From the NCBI GenBank assembly GCA_030636545.1, contig DAOVWR010000034.1, positions 1-10,921 of the forward strand: a DNA stretch of 10,921 nt. The letters run 5' to 3'. The DNA comes from Mycoplasmatota bacterium (lineage in GTDB: Bacteria > Bacillota_I > Bacilli_A > Izemoplasmatales > Izemoplasmataceae). The notes below the pieces were generated by a model, which was not told the origin of the DNA, ran no database searches, and saw only the letters and a program-made list of their open reading frames with translations. Below, piece by piece: positions 1 to 7,213 of the stretch (its first letter is position 1; every line of letters begins with the position of its first letter). The position numbers were made by a program, and so were the translations under genes.

Positions 1-119
1 ATTTATACGAACCGAGGTTGACTATTATGAATAAAATCTTAAAAAGAGAATTGATCTCGATACAAAATCAAGCCGTTTTAGTTATAGACGACCTTGTTTA
101 TTTTTCTCGAAAAAAATAA
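1..119 (+). CDS. 3' end of an unidentified upstream gene (partial)
   Basis: One forward frame stays open from the left edge (first full codon at 3) for 38 codons and stops at TAA 117-119. The other two forward frames and all three reverse frames contain stops here, so this is the only reading that could be coding. A hairpin with a T-run follows directly, as expected after a gene end. The visible tail is basic and hydrophobic, contains the stretch AVLVIDDLVYFSRKK, and ends in lysines. I do not recognise the family. A regulator or another enzyme of the glutamate pathway would fit the position, but nothing in the sequence shows this. A 38-codon open frame can occur by chance, so existence is only moderately supported. 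Confidence 0.4.
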   Translation, partial: LYEPRLTIMNKILKRELISIQNQAVLVIDDLVYFSRKK

Positions 120-122
120 AAT
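94..122 (+). promoter_or_regulatory. candidate sigma-A-type promoter for the glm-cit operon
   Basis: TTGTTT (94-99) is separated by 17 bases from TAAAAT (117-122), a -10 with one mismatch to consensus. The -10 overlaps the stop codon of the upstream open frame. Predicted initiation at about 128-130 would place the 128-158 hairpin at the very 5' end of the operon mRNA. The -35 matches the consensus at only three positions, though these include TTG, and AT-rich DNA yields chance -10 matches, so this is a candidate only. Confidence 0.35.
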
Positions 123-127
123 CTAAT

Positions 128-161
128 AGGATGATTATCTGTTGAAGATAAGCATCCTTTT
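128..161 (+). terminator. hairpin plus T-run between the upstream gene and glmS (terminator, attenuator or 5' stem-loop)
   Basis: The arms 128-140 and 146-158 form a 13-position stem with one internal mismatch (A134 opposite G152), around a five-base loop GTTGA, followed by TTTT at 158-161. This is the form of an intrinsic terminator for the upstream gene. The T-run ends only eight bases before the glmS ribosome-binding site (170-175), leaving no room for a promoter in between. Any glmS transcript must therefore contain or pass through the hairpin. Confidence 0.6.
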
Positions 162-181
162 GTCATTTCAGGAGGATTTAT

Positions 182-586
182 ATGAAAACTGTGGTTATTG
201 GAGTCATTGGTGCTGACGTACATGCTGTTGGAAACAAAATTATTGACTATGTACTATCTGAAAATGGATATAATGTTGTCAATATTGGTGTTTTATCATC
301 ACAAGAAGATTTTATCAATGCTGCCATTGAAACAGATGCGAAAGCAATTCTTATTTCGAGTCTTTATGGACATGGCGAAATTGATTGTAGGTTTATGCGT
401 GAACAATGTGAAGAAGCTGGCCTTGATAAAGTTAAACTTTACGTTGGTGGAAATATAGTTGTTGGGAAACAAGATTTTAATGATGTTGAAAAGAGATTTA
501 AAAAAATGGGATTTGATAGAGTTTACCCTCCGGGTGTTAAAATTGAACAAGCTCTAGTGGACCTGAAGGAGGATATCGGTATCTAA
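182..586 (+). CDS. glmS: glutamate (methylaspartate) mutase, cobalamin-binding S subunit
   Basis: This is the small B12-binding subunit of cytoplasmic adenosylcobalamin-dependent glutamate mutase, which interconverts L-glutamate and (2S,3S)-3-methylaspartate as a GlmE2-GlmS2 complex. The 134 residues are one Rossmann-like cobalamin domain of normal family length. The diagnostic DxHxxG motif is intact at D12-V13-H14-A15-V16-G17, where the histidine is the lower axial cobalt ligand. The later SxL element (S59-S60-L61) and the glycine pair G89-G90 that line the nucleotide-loop pocket are also present. The ATG at 182 follows AGGAGG (170-175) by six bases, so the start is secure. It is the first gene of the operon and overlaps glmL by one base (TAATG). 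The symbol is shared with the unrelated glucosamine-6-phosphate synthase; the alternative name is mutS/mamA. Confidence 0.97.
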   Translation: MKTVVIGVIGADVHAVGNKIIDYVLSENGYNVVNIGVLSSQEDFINAAIETDAKAILISSLYGHGEIDCRFMREQCEEAGLDKVKLYVGGNIVVGKQDFNDVEKRFKKMGFDRVYPPGVKIEQALVDLKEDIGI

Positions 587-1980
587 TGAAACCTTACTTG
601 TTAGTTGATTTTGGATCAACTTATACGAAACTTACTGCAGTTGATTTAGAAAATAATTTTGTAATCGGTACTTCTAAAGCAACAACGACAGTAGATACAA
701 ACGTGCTAGATGGATATGATAAAGCTTTTGAGAGATTACTTAGAAATCATCCTAATTTAAAAGAGAGTGATATTTCTGGTTTTTCGGCATGTAGTAGTGC
801 TGCGGGTGGCCTTAAAATGGCGGCAATCGGTCTTGTTGAAGAGTTGACAGTAGAAGCTGCTAAAAGAGCTTGTCTTGGAGCTGGTGCGATTGTTAATCTC
901 GTATTTTCTCATCATATGACAAAACGAGAAGTGAAAAAATTAAAAGATGCAAATATTGATATCATCTTACTAGCTGGTGGAACTAATGGTGGAAATAGTG
1001 AATGTATTATTCATAATGCTAGAAAACTAAAAGAAGCCGATATCAGAGTTCCAATTATTGTTGCGGGAAATAAAGACGCAAATGATGATATTGAAGATAT
1101 CTTTGAAAATAGTGAAATAGAATTCTATATCGTGGCAAACGTTATGCCACAACTAAAAAAACTCAATGTAAAAGAAGCAAAAGAAGTTATTAGAAAAATC
1201 TTCATTGATCAAATTATCGAAGCAAAAGGAATCAAAAAAGCAGCTGAAAAACTTGGGGAAATAATTATGCCAACTCCAGAAGCTGTCTTACTTGCTGCTG
1301 AATTATTATCAAAAGGATACGAAGATATCGAAGGTTTTGGTGAATTAATGGTCATTGATATTGGTGGAGCAACAACTGATGTTCATACAATCGGTGAAGG
1401 ATTCCCTAAACGTACCGAAGTAATCATGAAAGGACTTCAAGAGCCTTTCGCAAAAAGAACGGTTGAGGGGGATTTGGGGATGAGATATAGTGCTAATGCT
1501 TTACTAAGCTTAGTATCTGATTATGAATTTAGACAATACTTTGAAAAAGATGATAAATGTAATCATAATATTGCTAAATCATTAGAAAGAAGACGTGAAA
1601 ACGTCGACTTTATCCCTGCTACAAAAGATGAAGAAGAATTTGATAAAGCAATTGCTAAAATCTGTTGTGATGTTTCAATTAGTCGACATGTTGGTCATGT
1701 TGAAGTAGTTCATACACCTCTAGGTAATATGTACTATCAAACAGGTAAAGATCTTTCAGATATTAAATATGTTATCGGAACAGGTGGAGTATTGATTAAT
1801 AATTCTGATGCAAAAAACATCTTAAGATCTGTTAATAAAAAATCAAATAAAAAATTAGAATTAAGACCAAACAATCCTTCAATTCTAATTGATCGAAGTT
1901 ATATATTGTCAGCAATGGGATTACTATCACAAAAATATCCTAAACAAGCTTTAAAGTTAATGAAACAATATTTACTATAA
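586..1980 (+). CDS. glmL: GlmL/MutL, ATPase-fold partner of glutamate mutase
   Basis: This 464-residue protein belongs to the MutL/GlmL family found between the glutamate mutase subunit genes, and is unrelated to the mismatch-repair MutL. It has the actin/Hsp70-like (ASKHA) nucleotide-binding fold. The phosphate-1 loop is LVDFGSTYTK (residues about 6-15), phosphate-2 is VIDIGGATTDVHT (about 256-268), and an adenosine-type glycine motif GTGG lies at 398-401. By family it is thought to chaperone or reactivate the mutase after cobalamin damage; that role is inferred and not visible here. The start ATG overlaps the last base of the glmS stop. The Shine-Dalgarno AAGGAGG (566-572) lies 13 bases upstream inside glmS, so translational coupling is likely. 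The glmS-glmL-glmE order matches the classical clostridial cluster. Confidence 0.95.
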   Translation: MKPYLLVDFGSTYTKLTAVDLENNFVIGTSKATTTVDTNVLDGYDKAFERLLRNHPNLKESDISGFSACSSAAGGLKMAAIGLVEELTVEAAKRACLGAGAIVNLVFSHHMTKREVKKLKDANIDIILLAGGTNGGNSECIIHNARKLKEADIRVPIIVAGNKDANDDIEDIFENSEIEFYIVANVMPQLKKLNVKEAKEVIRKIFIDQIIEAKGIKKAAEKLGEIIMPTPEAVLLAAELLSKGYEDIEGFGELMVIDIGGATTDVHTIGEGFPKRTEVIMKGLQEPFAKRTVEGDLGMRYSANALLSLVSDYEFRQYFEKDDKCNHNIAKSLERRRENVDFIPATKDEEEFDKAIAKICCDVSISRHVGHVEVVHTPLGNMYYQTGKDLSDIKYVIGTGGVLINNSDAKNILRSVNKKSNKKLELRPNNPSILIDRSYILSAMGLLSQKYPKQALKLMKQYLL

Positions 1981-1992
1981 GGAGATACACTC

Positions 1993-3450
1993 ATGGTTAA
2001 AAATGAAAAATTAACAATGGAAGAGTTCTTAAGAATAAGAAAAGAAATCTTACAAGGGTGGCCAACAGGTAGCCACCCTGCTTTAGAGTTAGATGAAGCA
2101 GTTAAAAGATTAAAAAGTGTCCCTCCACATAAAAACTTTGCTTTAAAATTAAGAAAAGCAAAAGAACAAGGAGTAACACTTATTCAACCACGCGCAGGAG
2201 TTGCTCGACTTGATGAACATATTGAGTTATTACAATATTTAGAAAAAGAGGGAAGAGCTGATTTTCTCCCATCAACAATCGACTCATATACAAGACATAA
2301 TCGTTATGAAAATGCTGAAGATGGAATTAGAGAATCAGATAAACAAGGTCGTTCATTATTGAATGGGTTTCCCGCAGTTAATCATGGAGTAGATGGATGT
2401 ACTAAAGTTTACAAAAACATTAATGTCCCTATTCAAGCAAGACACGGGACACCTGATGCTAGATTATTATCAGAAATAATTTGTGCATCAATGTGGACTT
2501 CTAACGAAGGTGGAGGAATTTCATATAATATTCCTTACGCTAAAACTATTGGGCTTGAAGATACCATCAAATACTGGCAGTATGTAGATCGCTTAGTAGG
2601 ATATTACTACGAACAAGGAATTGAATTAAATAGAGAACCATATGGACCATTAACTGGGACACTAGTTCCCCCTTCAATTTCTAATACGGTCGCAATTATT
2701 GAAAGTATCTTAGCTGCTGAACAAGGTGTAAAAAATATCACAGTTGGTTACGGACAAGGTGGAAACGTTGTCCAAGACATCGCAGCTCTAAAAGCCTTAG
2801 AAGAACAAACAAACCATTATCTAAAGTTATTTGGATATGAAGATATCTTTATTACCACAGTCTTCCATCAATGGATGGGAGGATTCCCAAGTAATGAAAG
2901 TGATGCGATGGGGTTAATTTCATTTGCATCAACTGTCGCAGCTCTGGGAAATGCTACTAAAATGATCACAAAAACAACTCATGAGTCACAAGGTGTTCCA
3001 ACAAAAGAAGCAAACGCTCAAGGATTACGTGCTTCTAAAATGGTTGTTAATTTACTTAAAGGACAAAGAATGCCTGACTCAAAAGAAATAGAAGAAGAAA
3101 TCAATCAAATAAAAAAAGAAGTAGACTCATTAATTCACGCTGTAGTTAAAGCTGGAAAAGGTGATATCGCTCAAGGTGCAGTGAATGCATTTAAACGAGG
3201 ACTTATTGATATTCCTTTCGCACCAAGCGAAATGAATAACGGAAAAGTATTACCCGCAAGAGACATTGAGGGTAAAATTAGAATTTTAGAATTAGGATGT
3301 TTAGCTTTCACAGATGAAATCAAAGAATTTCATCATCAGAAATTAGCCGAAAGAGCTAAAATCCAAAATCGTAAAATATCGATCCAAATGACAATTGATG
3401 ATATTTATGCAATATCAGAAGGAGTTTTAGTAGGAACAGAAAAAGGTTAA
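1993..3450 (+). CDS. glmE: glutamate (methylaspartate) mutase, catalytic E (epsilon) subunit
   Basis: This is the large TIM-barrel subunit that binds substrate and, with GlmS, adenosylcobalamin, and carries out the radical carbon-skeleton rearrangement of glutamate. It is 485 residues, against about 483 in the Clostridium cochlearium enzyme. The known active-site residues are present, shifted by one: the arginine claw R67, R101 and R150 (R66, R100, R149 in C. cochlearium), the catalytic glutamate E172 in SNEGGGISYN, and tyrosines Y178 and Y182. Other strong family blocks are QPRAGVARLDEHI, GPLTGTLVPPS and FHQWMGGFPS. The N-terminus appears to have two or three extra residues after QGWPTGS. 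TAAGGAG (1978-1984) precedes the ATG by eight bases. It lies 12 bases after glmL and 10 before mal. Confidence 0.98.
   Translation: MVKNEKLTMEEFLRIRKEILQGWPTGSHPALELDEAVKRLKSVPPHKNFALKLRKAKEQGVTLIQPRAGVARLDEHIELLQYLEKEGRADFLPSTIDSYTRHNRYENAEDGIRESDKQGRSLLNGFPAVNHGVDGCTKVYKNINVPIQARHGTPDARLLSEIICASMWTSNEGGGISYNIPYAKTIGLEDTIKYWQYVDRLVGYYYEQGIELNREPYGPLTGTLVPPSISNTVAIIESILAAEQGVKNITVGYGQGGNVVQDIAALKALEEQTNHYLKLFGYEDIFITTVFHQWMGGFPSNESDAMGLISFASTVAALGNATKMITKTTHESQGVPTKEANAQGLRASKMVVNLLKGQRMPDSKEIEEEINQIKKEVDSLIHAVVKAGKGDIAQGAVNAFKRGLIDIPFAPSEMNNGKVLPARDIEGKIRILELGCLAFTDEIKEFHHQKLAERAKIQNRKISIQMTIDDIYAISEGVLVGTEKG
2055..2079 (+). other. GC-rich perfect inverted repeat inside the start of glmE
   Basis: AGGGTGGC (2055-2062) and GCCACCCT (2072-2079) are exact reverse complements around a nine-base spacer. 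Six of the eight pairs are G-C in a gene that is otherwise strongly AT-rich. It spans roughly codons 21-29, which encode the QGWPTGSHP stretch, and no T-run follows, so it is not a terminator. A local mRNA structure tuning translation or mRNA cleavage is possible, but protein constraint alone may explain most of it. Confidence 0.5.
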
Positions 3451-3460
3451 GGAGAATACT

Positions 3461-4699
3461 ATGAAAATTATAGACGTTATATATTCTGAATCACTTACAG
3501 GATTTTATTTTGATGATCAACTAGCTATTAAAGCAGGAGCTCACCAAGATGTTTTTCGTTATGATGGAAAACCATTAACTCCTAAGTTTAATTACATTAG
3601 ACAAAAAGGTGAAGCTATCTCAATTATGATTGTTTTAGAAGACGGCCAAGTCGCAATAGGCGACGCTGCCGCAGTTCAATATAGTGGAGCTGGTGGGAGA
3701 GACCCATTATTTCAAAGTAAAGAAGGTATTTATGAATTAAATAAATTTATTAAACCTTTATTAATTGGTAAAGACATCTCCTCTTTTAAAGATTTAGCTA
3801 TCGAAGTTGATTCATTAAAATCAAATGGTAAATTAATCCATACAGCTTTGCGTTACGGAGTTACTCAAGCCTTATTAGATGCAGCAGCAAAAGCTAACAA
3901 AGTAACAATGGCGCAGCAAGTAAGAAAAGAATACAATATTGAAACTATAGAATATAAACGTGTTCCACTATTCGCACAATGTGGGGATGACCGCTATTCT
4001 AATGTTGATAAAATGATTATTAAGAGAGTTGAGGTTATGCCTCATGCTTTAATCAACCATATTGAAACAAAACTTGGATATCAAGGTGAAATCTTAAAAG
4101 AGTATATTGTCTGGCTAAAAAACAGAGTACAATATTTAAGCTCAGATAAAAGTTATAAACCAATCTTTCATATCGATGTTTATGGAACTATCGGGATTAT
4201 CTTTGATAATAATGTAAAACAAATATTTGAATACTTAAAAGAATTAGAAAACGCAGCTTATCCTTTTACATTAAGAATTGAAGGACCAGTTGATGCTGGA
4301 AACAGAGAAGATACAATGATTGCTTTAAGAGATATTACGAAAATAATTAATGACAATAATTCAACTGTCGAAATAGTTGCGGATGAATGGTGTAATACCT
4401 TAGATGACGTTAAATATTTCGCAGATAATAACGCTGGACATATGCTGCAAGTAAAAACACCAGATCTTGGTGGAGTAAACAATATTATTGAAGCATTACT
4501 ATATTGTAAAGAAAGAAACATTGGGGCATATAGCGGCGGGACATGTAATGAAACTAACATAAGTGCCGAAGTAACAACAAACATTGCCATAGCTTGTGAA
4601 GCTAAACAATGTTTAGCGAAACCAGGTATGGGAACTGATGAAGGAATCATGATTGTTAATAATGTCATGAATAGAACATTAGCTTTAATAAACAGATAG
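3461..4699 (+). CDS. mal: methylaspartate ammonia-lyase (3-methylaspartase)
   Basis: This enolase-superfamily enzyme eliminates ammonia from (2S,3S)-3-methylaspartate to give mesaconate, the second step of the methylaspartate route. Its 412 residues compare with 413 in Clostridium tetanomorphum. The catalytic set is complete with an offset of one from the published clostridial numbering. Metal ligands are D239, E274 and D308. The base on the S-specific side is K332 and the R-side partner is H195. Substrate-pocket residues are Q173, Q330, T361 and C362. The N-terminal capping domain occupies about residues 1-160 and the barrel follows. The start ATG follows TAAGGAG (3448-3454) by six bases; that site overlaps the glmE stop codon. 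It works directly downstream of GlmES and lies 11 bases before citD. Confidence 0.98.
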   Translation: MKIIDVIYSESLTGFYFDDQLAIKAGAHQDVFRYDGKPLTPKFNYIRQKGEAISIMIVLEDGQVAIGDAAAVQYSGAGGRDPLFQSKEGIYELNKFIKPLLIGKDISSFKDLAIEVDSLKSNGKLIHTALRYGVTQALLDAAAKANKVTMAQQVRKEYNIETIEYKRVPLFAQCGDDRYSNVDKMIIKRVEVMPHALINHIETKLGYQGEILKEYIVWLKNRVQYLSSDKSYKPIFHIDVYGTIGIIFDNNVKQIFEYLKELENAAYPFTLRIEGPVDAGNREDTMIALRDITKIINDNNSTVEIVADEWCNTLDDVKYFADNNAGHMLQVKTPDLGGVNNIIEALLYCKERNIGAYSGGTCNETNISAEVTTNIAIACEAKQCLAKPGMGTDEGIMIVNNVMNRTLALINR

Positions 4700-4710
4700 G
4701 ACTGATATCT

Positions 4711-4968
4711 ATGAAAGCAAGCGCAGGTTCACTTGAATCAAGTGATTGTTTAATCACAATTACAAAATCAAATAAACTAGAAATAGTAATTGAAAGCGTT
4801 GTTTTAAAACAATTTGGAGATCAAATTAAAGAAGTAATACTCAACACATTAAAAGATAATAACATTGCTAAAATGCATGTTGTTTGTCTTGATAAAGGTG
4901 CACTAGACTATACAATTAAATCACGCTTAGAAACAGCAATTAAAAGGATGGGTGAGAGTCATGAGTAG
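4711..4968 (+). CDS. citD: citrate/citramalate lyase gamma subunit (acyl carrier protein)
   Basis: This is the small acyl carrier subunit of a citrate-lyase-type complex, 85 residues against about 98 in Escherichia coli. It carries the triphosphoribosyl-dephospho-CoA-derived group on a serine. The attachment motif AGSLESSD is near the N-terminus, and alignment to the E. coli LES motif (Ser14) makes Ser10 the likely modified residue. The downstream signatures QFGDQIKEVI and DKGALDYTIKSRLE are also typical. The ribosome-binding site is weak (TAGGA at 4697-4701, overlapping the mal stop), unlike its neighbours, so expression may depend on translation of mal. Its 3' end overlaps citE by eight bases. 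In this operon the carried acyl group is probably acetyl exchanged for citramalyl. Confidence 0.95.
   Translation: MKASAGSLESSDCLITITKSNKLEIVIESVVLKQFGDQIKEVILNTLKDNNIAKMHVVCLDKGALDYTIKSRLETAIKRMGESHE
4950..4956 (+). promoter_or_regulatory. ribosome-binding site deciding the citE start
   Basis: GGGTGAG lies four bases before the ATG at 4961 and pairs with the anti-Shine-Dalgarno over GGTGA. The in-frame GTG at 4952 is inside this site, so it is better read as part of the ribosome-binding site than as a start codon. Confidence 0.6.
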
Positions 4969-5773
4969 AAGTTATTTATTTATCCCCGGAAATACACCAT
5001 CAATGATTCAAAATCTTGATGTTTTTGATAGTGATGTAATCATCATTGATTTTGAAGATTCTGTGACTAGTTATGACAAGGATTCTGCAAGAACATTAAT
5101 TAAAAACTTCTTATCAAAATACTCATATGATGAAGTTGAAATCTTTGTTCGTATTAATAGTTATGATTCACGCTATTTTCATGACGACATTAACGCTTTA
5201 GCTAATTTAGATATCTCAGGATACGTTTTACCAAAAGCAAGTGTCAAGGGAATTAGAATGCTTAATAAACTATCTAATAAACCAATAATCCCAATCGTTG
5301 AATCACCAATGGCACTTCTTTTAGTTGAAGATATCGCAAAAGAGAAAAATGTTGTTGCTTTAATTTTTGGGGCAGAAGATTATACAAAAGAATTAGGAAT
5401 TAAAAGAACGTTAGAAGCAACGGAGATTTTATATGCTAGAAGCATCATCGCAATTACCGCAAATGCTTATAATATTGATGCTATTGACACTCCTTATACA
5501 AACAAGGATGATGACAAAGGATTATTACTTGATGCTACTAATGCACTAAATTTAGGCTTTACATCAAAAGCAAGTATCCATCCTAATCAAATCGATATAA
5601 TAAACCAAGTATTTGCACCATCACTTGAAGAAATAACAGAAGCAAAAAGAATCGTCAAGAAAAGTGAAGAAACAAATAAAGGTGCTTTTAGCTTAGATGG
5701 TAAGATGATTGATTTACCAATTATTGAAAAAGCAAAGAAAGTTTTAGAAAAAGCAAAAAAATATAATTTGTAG
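4961..5773 (+). CDS. citE: citrate/citramalate lyase beta subunit (citryl/citramalyl-ACP lyase)
   Basis: This is the C-C bond-cleaving subunit of the lyase complex: it splits the carried 3-hydroxy acyl thioester into acetyl-ACP and an alpha-keto acid (oxaloacetate from citryl, pyruvate from citramalyl). The 270 residues form a TIM barrel of the CitE/HpcH family, slightly shorter than the usual 290 or so. The N-terminal signature is SYLFIPGNTP (residues about 4-13). VRIN with R64, the acidic metal ligands E114 (VESP) and D140 (GAEDYT), and the late KASIHPNQ block (about 203-210) are all present. I chose ATG 4961 over GTG 4952 because family members begin just before the LFVPGN motif and the GTG lies within the ribosome-binding site. 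Sequence alone does not tell citramalyl from citryl specificity; the operon favours citramalyl. Confidence 0.95.
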   Translation: MSRSYLFIPGNTPSMIQNLDVFDSDVIIIDFEDSVTSYDKDSARTLIKNFLSKYSYDEVEIFVRINSYDSRYFHDDINALANLDISGYVLPKASVKGIRMLNKLSNKPIIPIVESPMALLLVEDIAKEKNVVALIFGAEDYTKELGIKRTLEATEILYARSIIAITANAYNIDAIDTPYTNKDDDKGLLLDATNALNLGFTSKASIHPNQIDIINQVFAPSLEEITEAKRIVKKSEETNKGAFSLDGKMIDLPIIEKAKKVLEKAKKYNL

Positions 5774-5779
5774 GTGATC
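5771..5779 (+). promoter_or_regulatory. ribosome-binding site deciding the citF start
   Basis: TAGGTGATC matches the extended anti-Shine-Dalgarno complement. Its AGGTGA core ends five bases before ATG 5783, and the site includes the citE stop codon. The in-frame GTG at 5774 is part of this site and not a likely start. Confidence 0.65.
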
Positions 5780-5782
5780 TTT

Positions 5783-7201
5783 ATGGGAGTTAAAAACCAA
5801 AAAATAAAAGTCATCAATCACATTGATGAACTTTTTAATCAAATCGATATTTCTTCTAACAGAAATATCAGTTTTCATCATCACTTACGTAATGGCGATT
5901 ATGTTATTAACTATGTTTTAGATAAGTATAAAAAAGAAAAAGTCCAAGGAATAAATCTCTTTCCTAGTGCTATTTTTCCTAATTATTCTAGTATCCTAGA
6001 CTTAATCAAAAATGGCCAAATCAATAATATAACAACTAACTATATTAATGGTCCCGTGGCTGAGTTTATTACTCACAATGGCTTACCTGGCAAATTAAAA
6101 ATGCAAACACACGGTGGAAGAGCTCGCGCTATTATTGAAGGTAAAAGCGAAATAGATATTGCCTTTATTGCCGTTCCTTATGTAAACCACTTTGGTGATG
6201 CTGTTGGTTTCTTAGGACCTAATAAGTGTGGTAGTTTAGGATATGCAATACCTGACAGTATCCATGCTAAAATTAAAGTTTTAGTAACTGATAATTTAAT
6301 AAATATAGAGATCCCTAATCCAGAAATTTCAGGAGAAAACATTGATTATATATTATTAGTTGATCAAATTGGCGATACACAGGGAATCGTTTCAGGAACA
6401 ACCGAGATTACAAAAAATCCAATTGGTGTTAAAATTGCGAAAAATACATCAATCTTGCTAAACGAACTAGGTCTCATTAAAGAAGGGTTCTCTTTTCAAA
6501 GTGGAGCCGGAGGAGTTAGTTTACGAGTAACAAAAGATGTCAAAGATATTATGATTAAGAAAAATATTAAAGCATCATTTTTTAGTGGTGGAATAACTAA
6601 ATATCATGTTGAAATGCTAGAAGAAGGTTTAGTAGAAAAATTATACGACGTACAGTGCTTTGACTTAGAAGCAATTGAATCATTGAAAAGAAATAAAATG
6701 CATTTGCCAATTAGCGCATCAAGATACGCTAATCCGGAAAATAAAGATCAAGTAATTAAGGATTTAGATATTGTTATTTTAGGAGCTACTGAAATAGACT
6801 ATAATTTCAATGTAAATGTAACTACTGATTCCCATCAAACATTAATAGGTGGTAGTGGAGGACATAGTGATACTGCATCTGAATCAAAAGTATGTATTAT
6901 TGTTTCACCTTTGATCAAAGGAAGAATTCCGGTTATTAAAGATAGAGTTACAACAATTACTACTCTAGGTAAAAATATTGATTGTTTAGTAACTGAAAGA
7001 GGAATTGCTATAAATCCTTTAAGAAAAGATTTAATTAAGAAATTAAAAAATACAAAATTAAAAATTTATCCAATTCAAGAATTAGCTAGTATCGCCTATG
7101 GTTTTACGAATATCCCGAAAGATATTGTAAAACGTGATAAAATAATAGGTGAAGTAGAAGACCGTACATATGAAATAATTGATTACATCTACCAAGTATA
7201 A
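5783..7201 (+). CDS. citF: citrate/citramalate lyase alpha subunit (acyl-ACP transferase)
   Basis: This subunit exchanges the acetyl group on the acyl carrier protein for the incoming hydroxy acid, releasing acetate and forming the thioester that CitE cleaves. It is a family-specific CoA-transferase-like protein. Visible family blocks are FHHHLRNGD (residues 31-39), THGGRARAI (109-117), CGSLGYA (149-155), GGSGGHSDTA (356-365) and a late LVTERGIAINP segment. With the ATG at 5783 the protein is 472 residues, about 40 shorter than E. coli CitF (510). The missing part is mainly the N-terminal leader before the conserved core, so this looks like a natural short form and not a truncation. It lies nine bases after citE and 12 before citC. 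Confidence 0.96.
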   Translation: MGVKNQKIKVINHIDELFNQIDISSNRNISFHHHLRNGDYVINYVLDKYKKEKVQGINLFPSAIFPNYSSILDLIKNGQINNITTNYINGPVAEFITHNGLPGKLKMQTHGGRARAIIEGKSEIDIAFIAVPYVNHFGDAVGFLGPNKCGSLGYAIPDSIHAKIKVLVTDNLINIEIPNPEISGENIDYILLVDQIGDTQGIVSGTTEITKNPIGVKIAKNTSILLNELGLIKEGFSFQSGAGGVSLRVTKDVKDIMIKKNIKASFFSGGITKYHVEMLEEGLVEKLYDVQCFDLEAIESLKRNKMHLPISASRYANPENKDQVIKDLDIVILGATEIDYNFNVNVTTDSHQTLIGGSGGHSDTASESKVCIIVSPLIKGRIPVIKDRVTTITTLGKNIDCLVTERGIAINPLRKDLIKKLKNTKLKIYPIQELASIAYGFTNIPKDIVKRDKIIGEVEDRTYEIIDYIYQV

Positions 7202-7208
7202 GAGGTGA
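7201..7208 (+). promoter_or_regulatory. ribosome-binding site deciding the citC start
   Basis: AGAGGTGA ends five bases before ATG 7214. GTG 7205 lies within this site and ATG 7208 shares its last base, so neither is likely to be the main start although both are in frame. Confidence 0.6.
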
Positions 7209-7213
7209 TGAAA

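Noticed and set aside
182..586. glmS as glucosamine-6-phosphate synthase or a glmS ribozyme locus
   Set aside because: The product is a 134-residue cobalamin-binding protein with DxHxxG; the shared symbol is a coincidence of naming.
586..1980. MutL as a DNA mismatch-repair protein
   Set aside because: The ASKHA-type phosphate loops, lack of GHKL motifs, and position between glmS and glmE identify the glutamate mutase partner of the same name.
4258..4668. 136-codon open frame on the minus strand
   Set aside because: It lies wholly inside mal, whose catalytic residues are all conserved; it has no family features and is a shadow of the coding strand.
1081..4710. Recurring GATATC as a possible regulatory or restriction-related repeat
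   Set aside because: Nearly all copies are in-frame Asp-Ile codon pairs spread through coding sequence; no spacing or arrangement suggests a site family.
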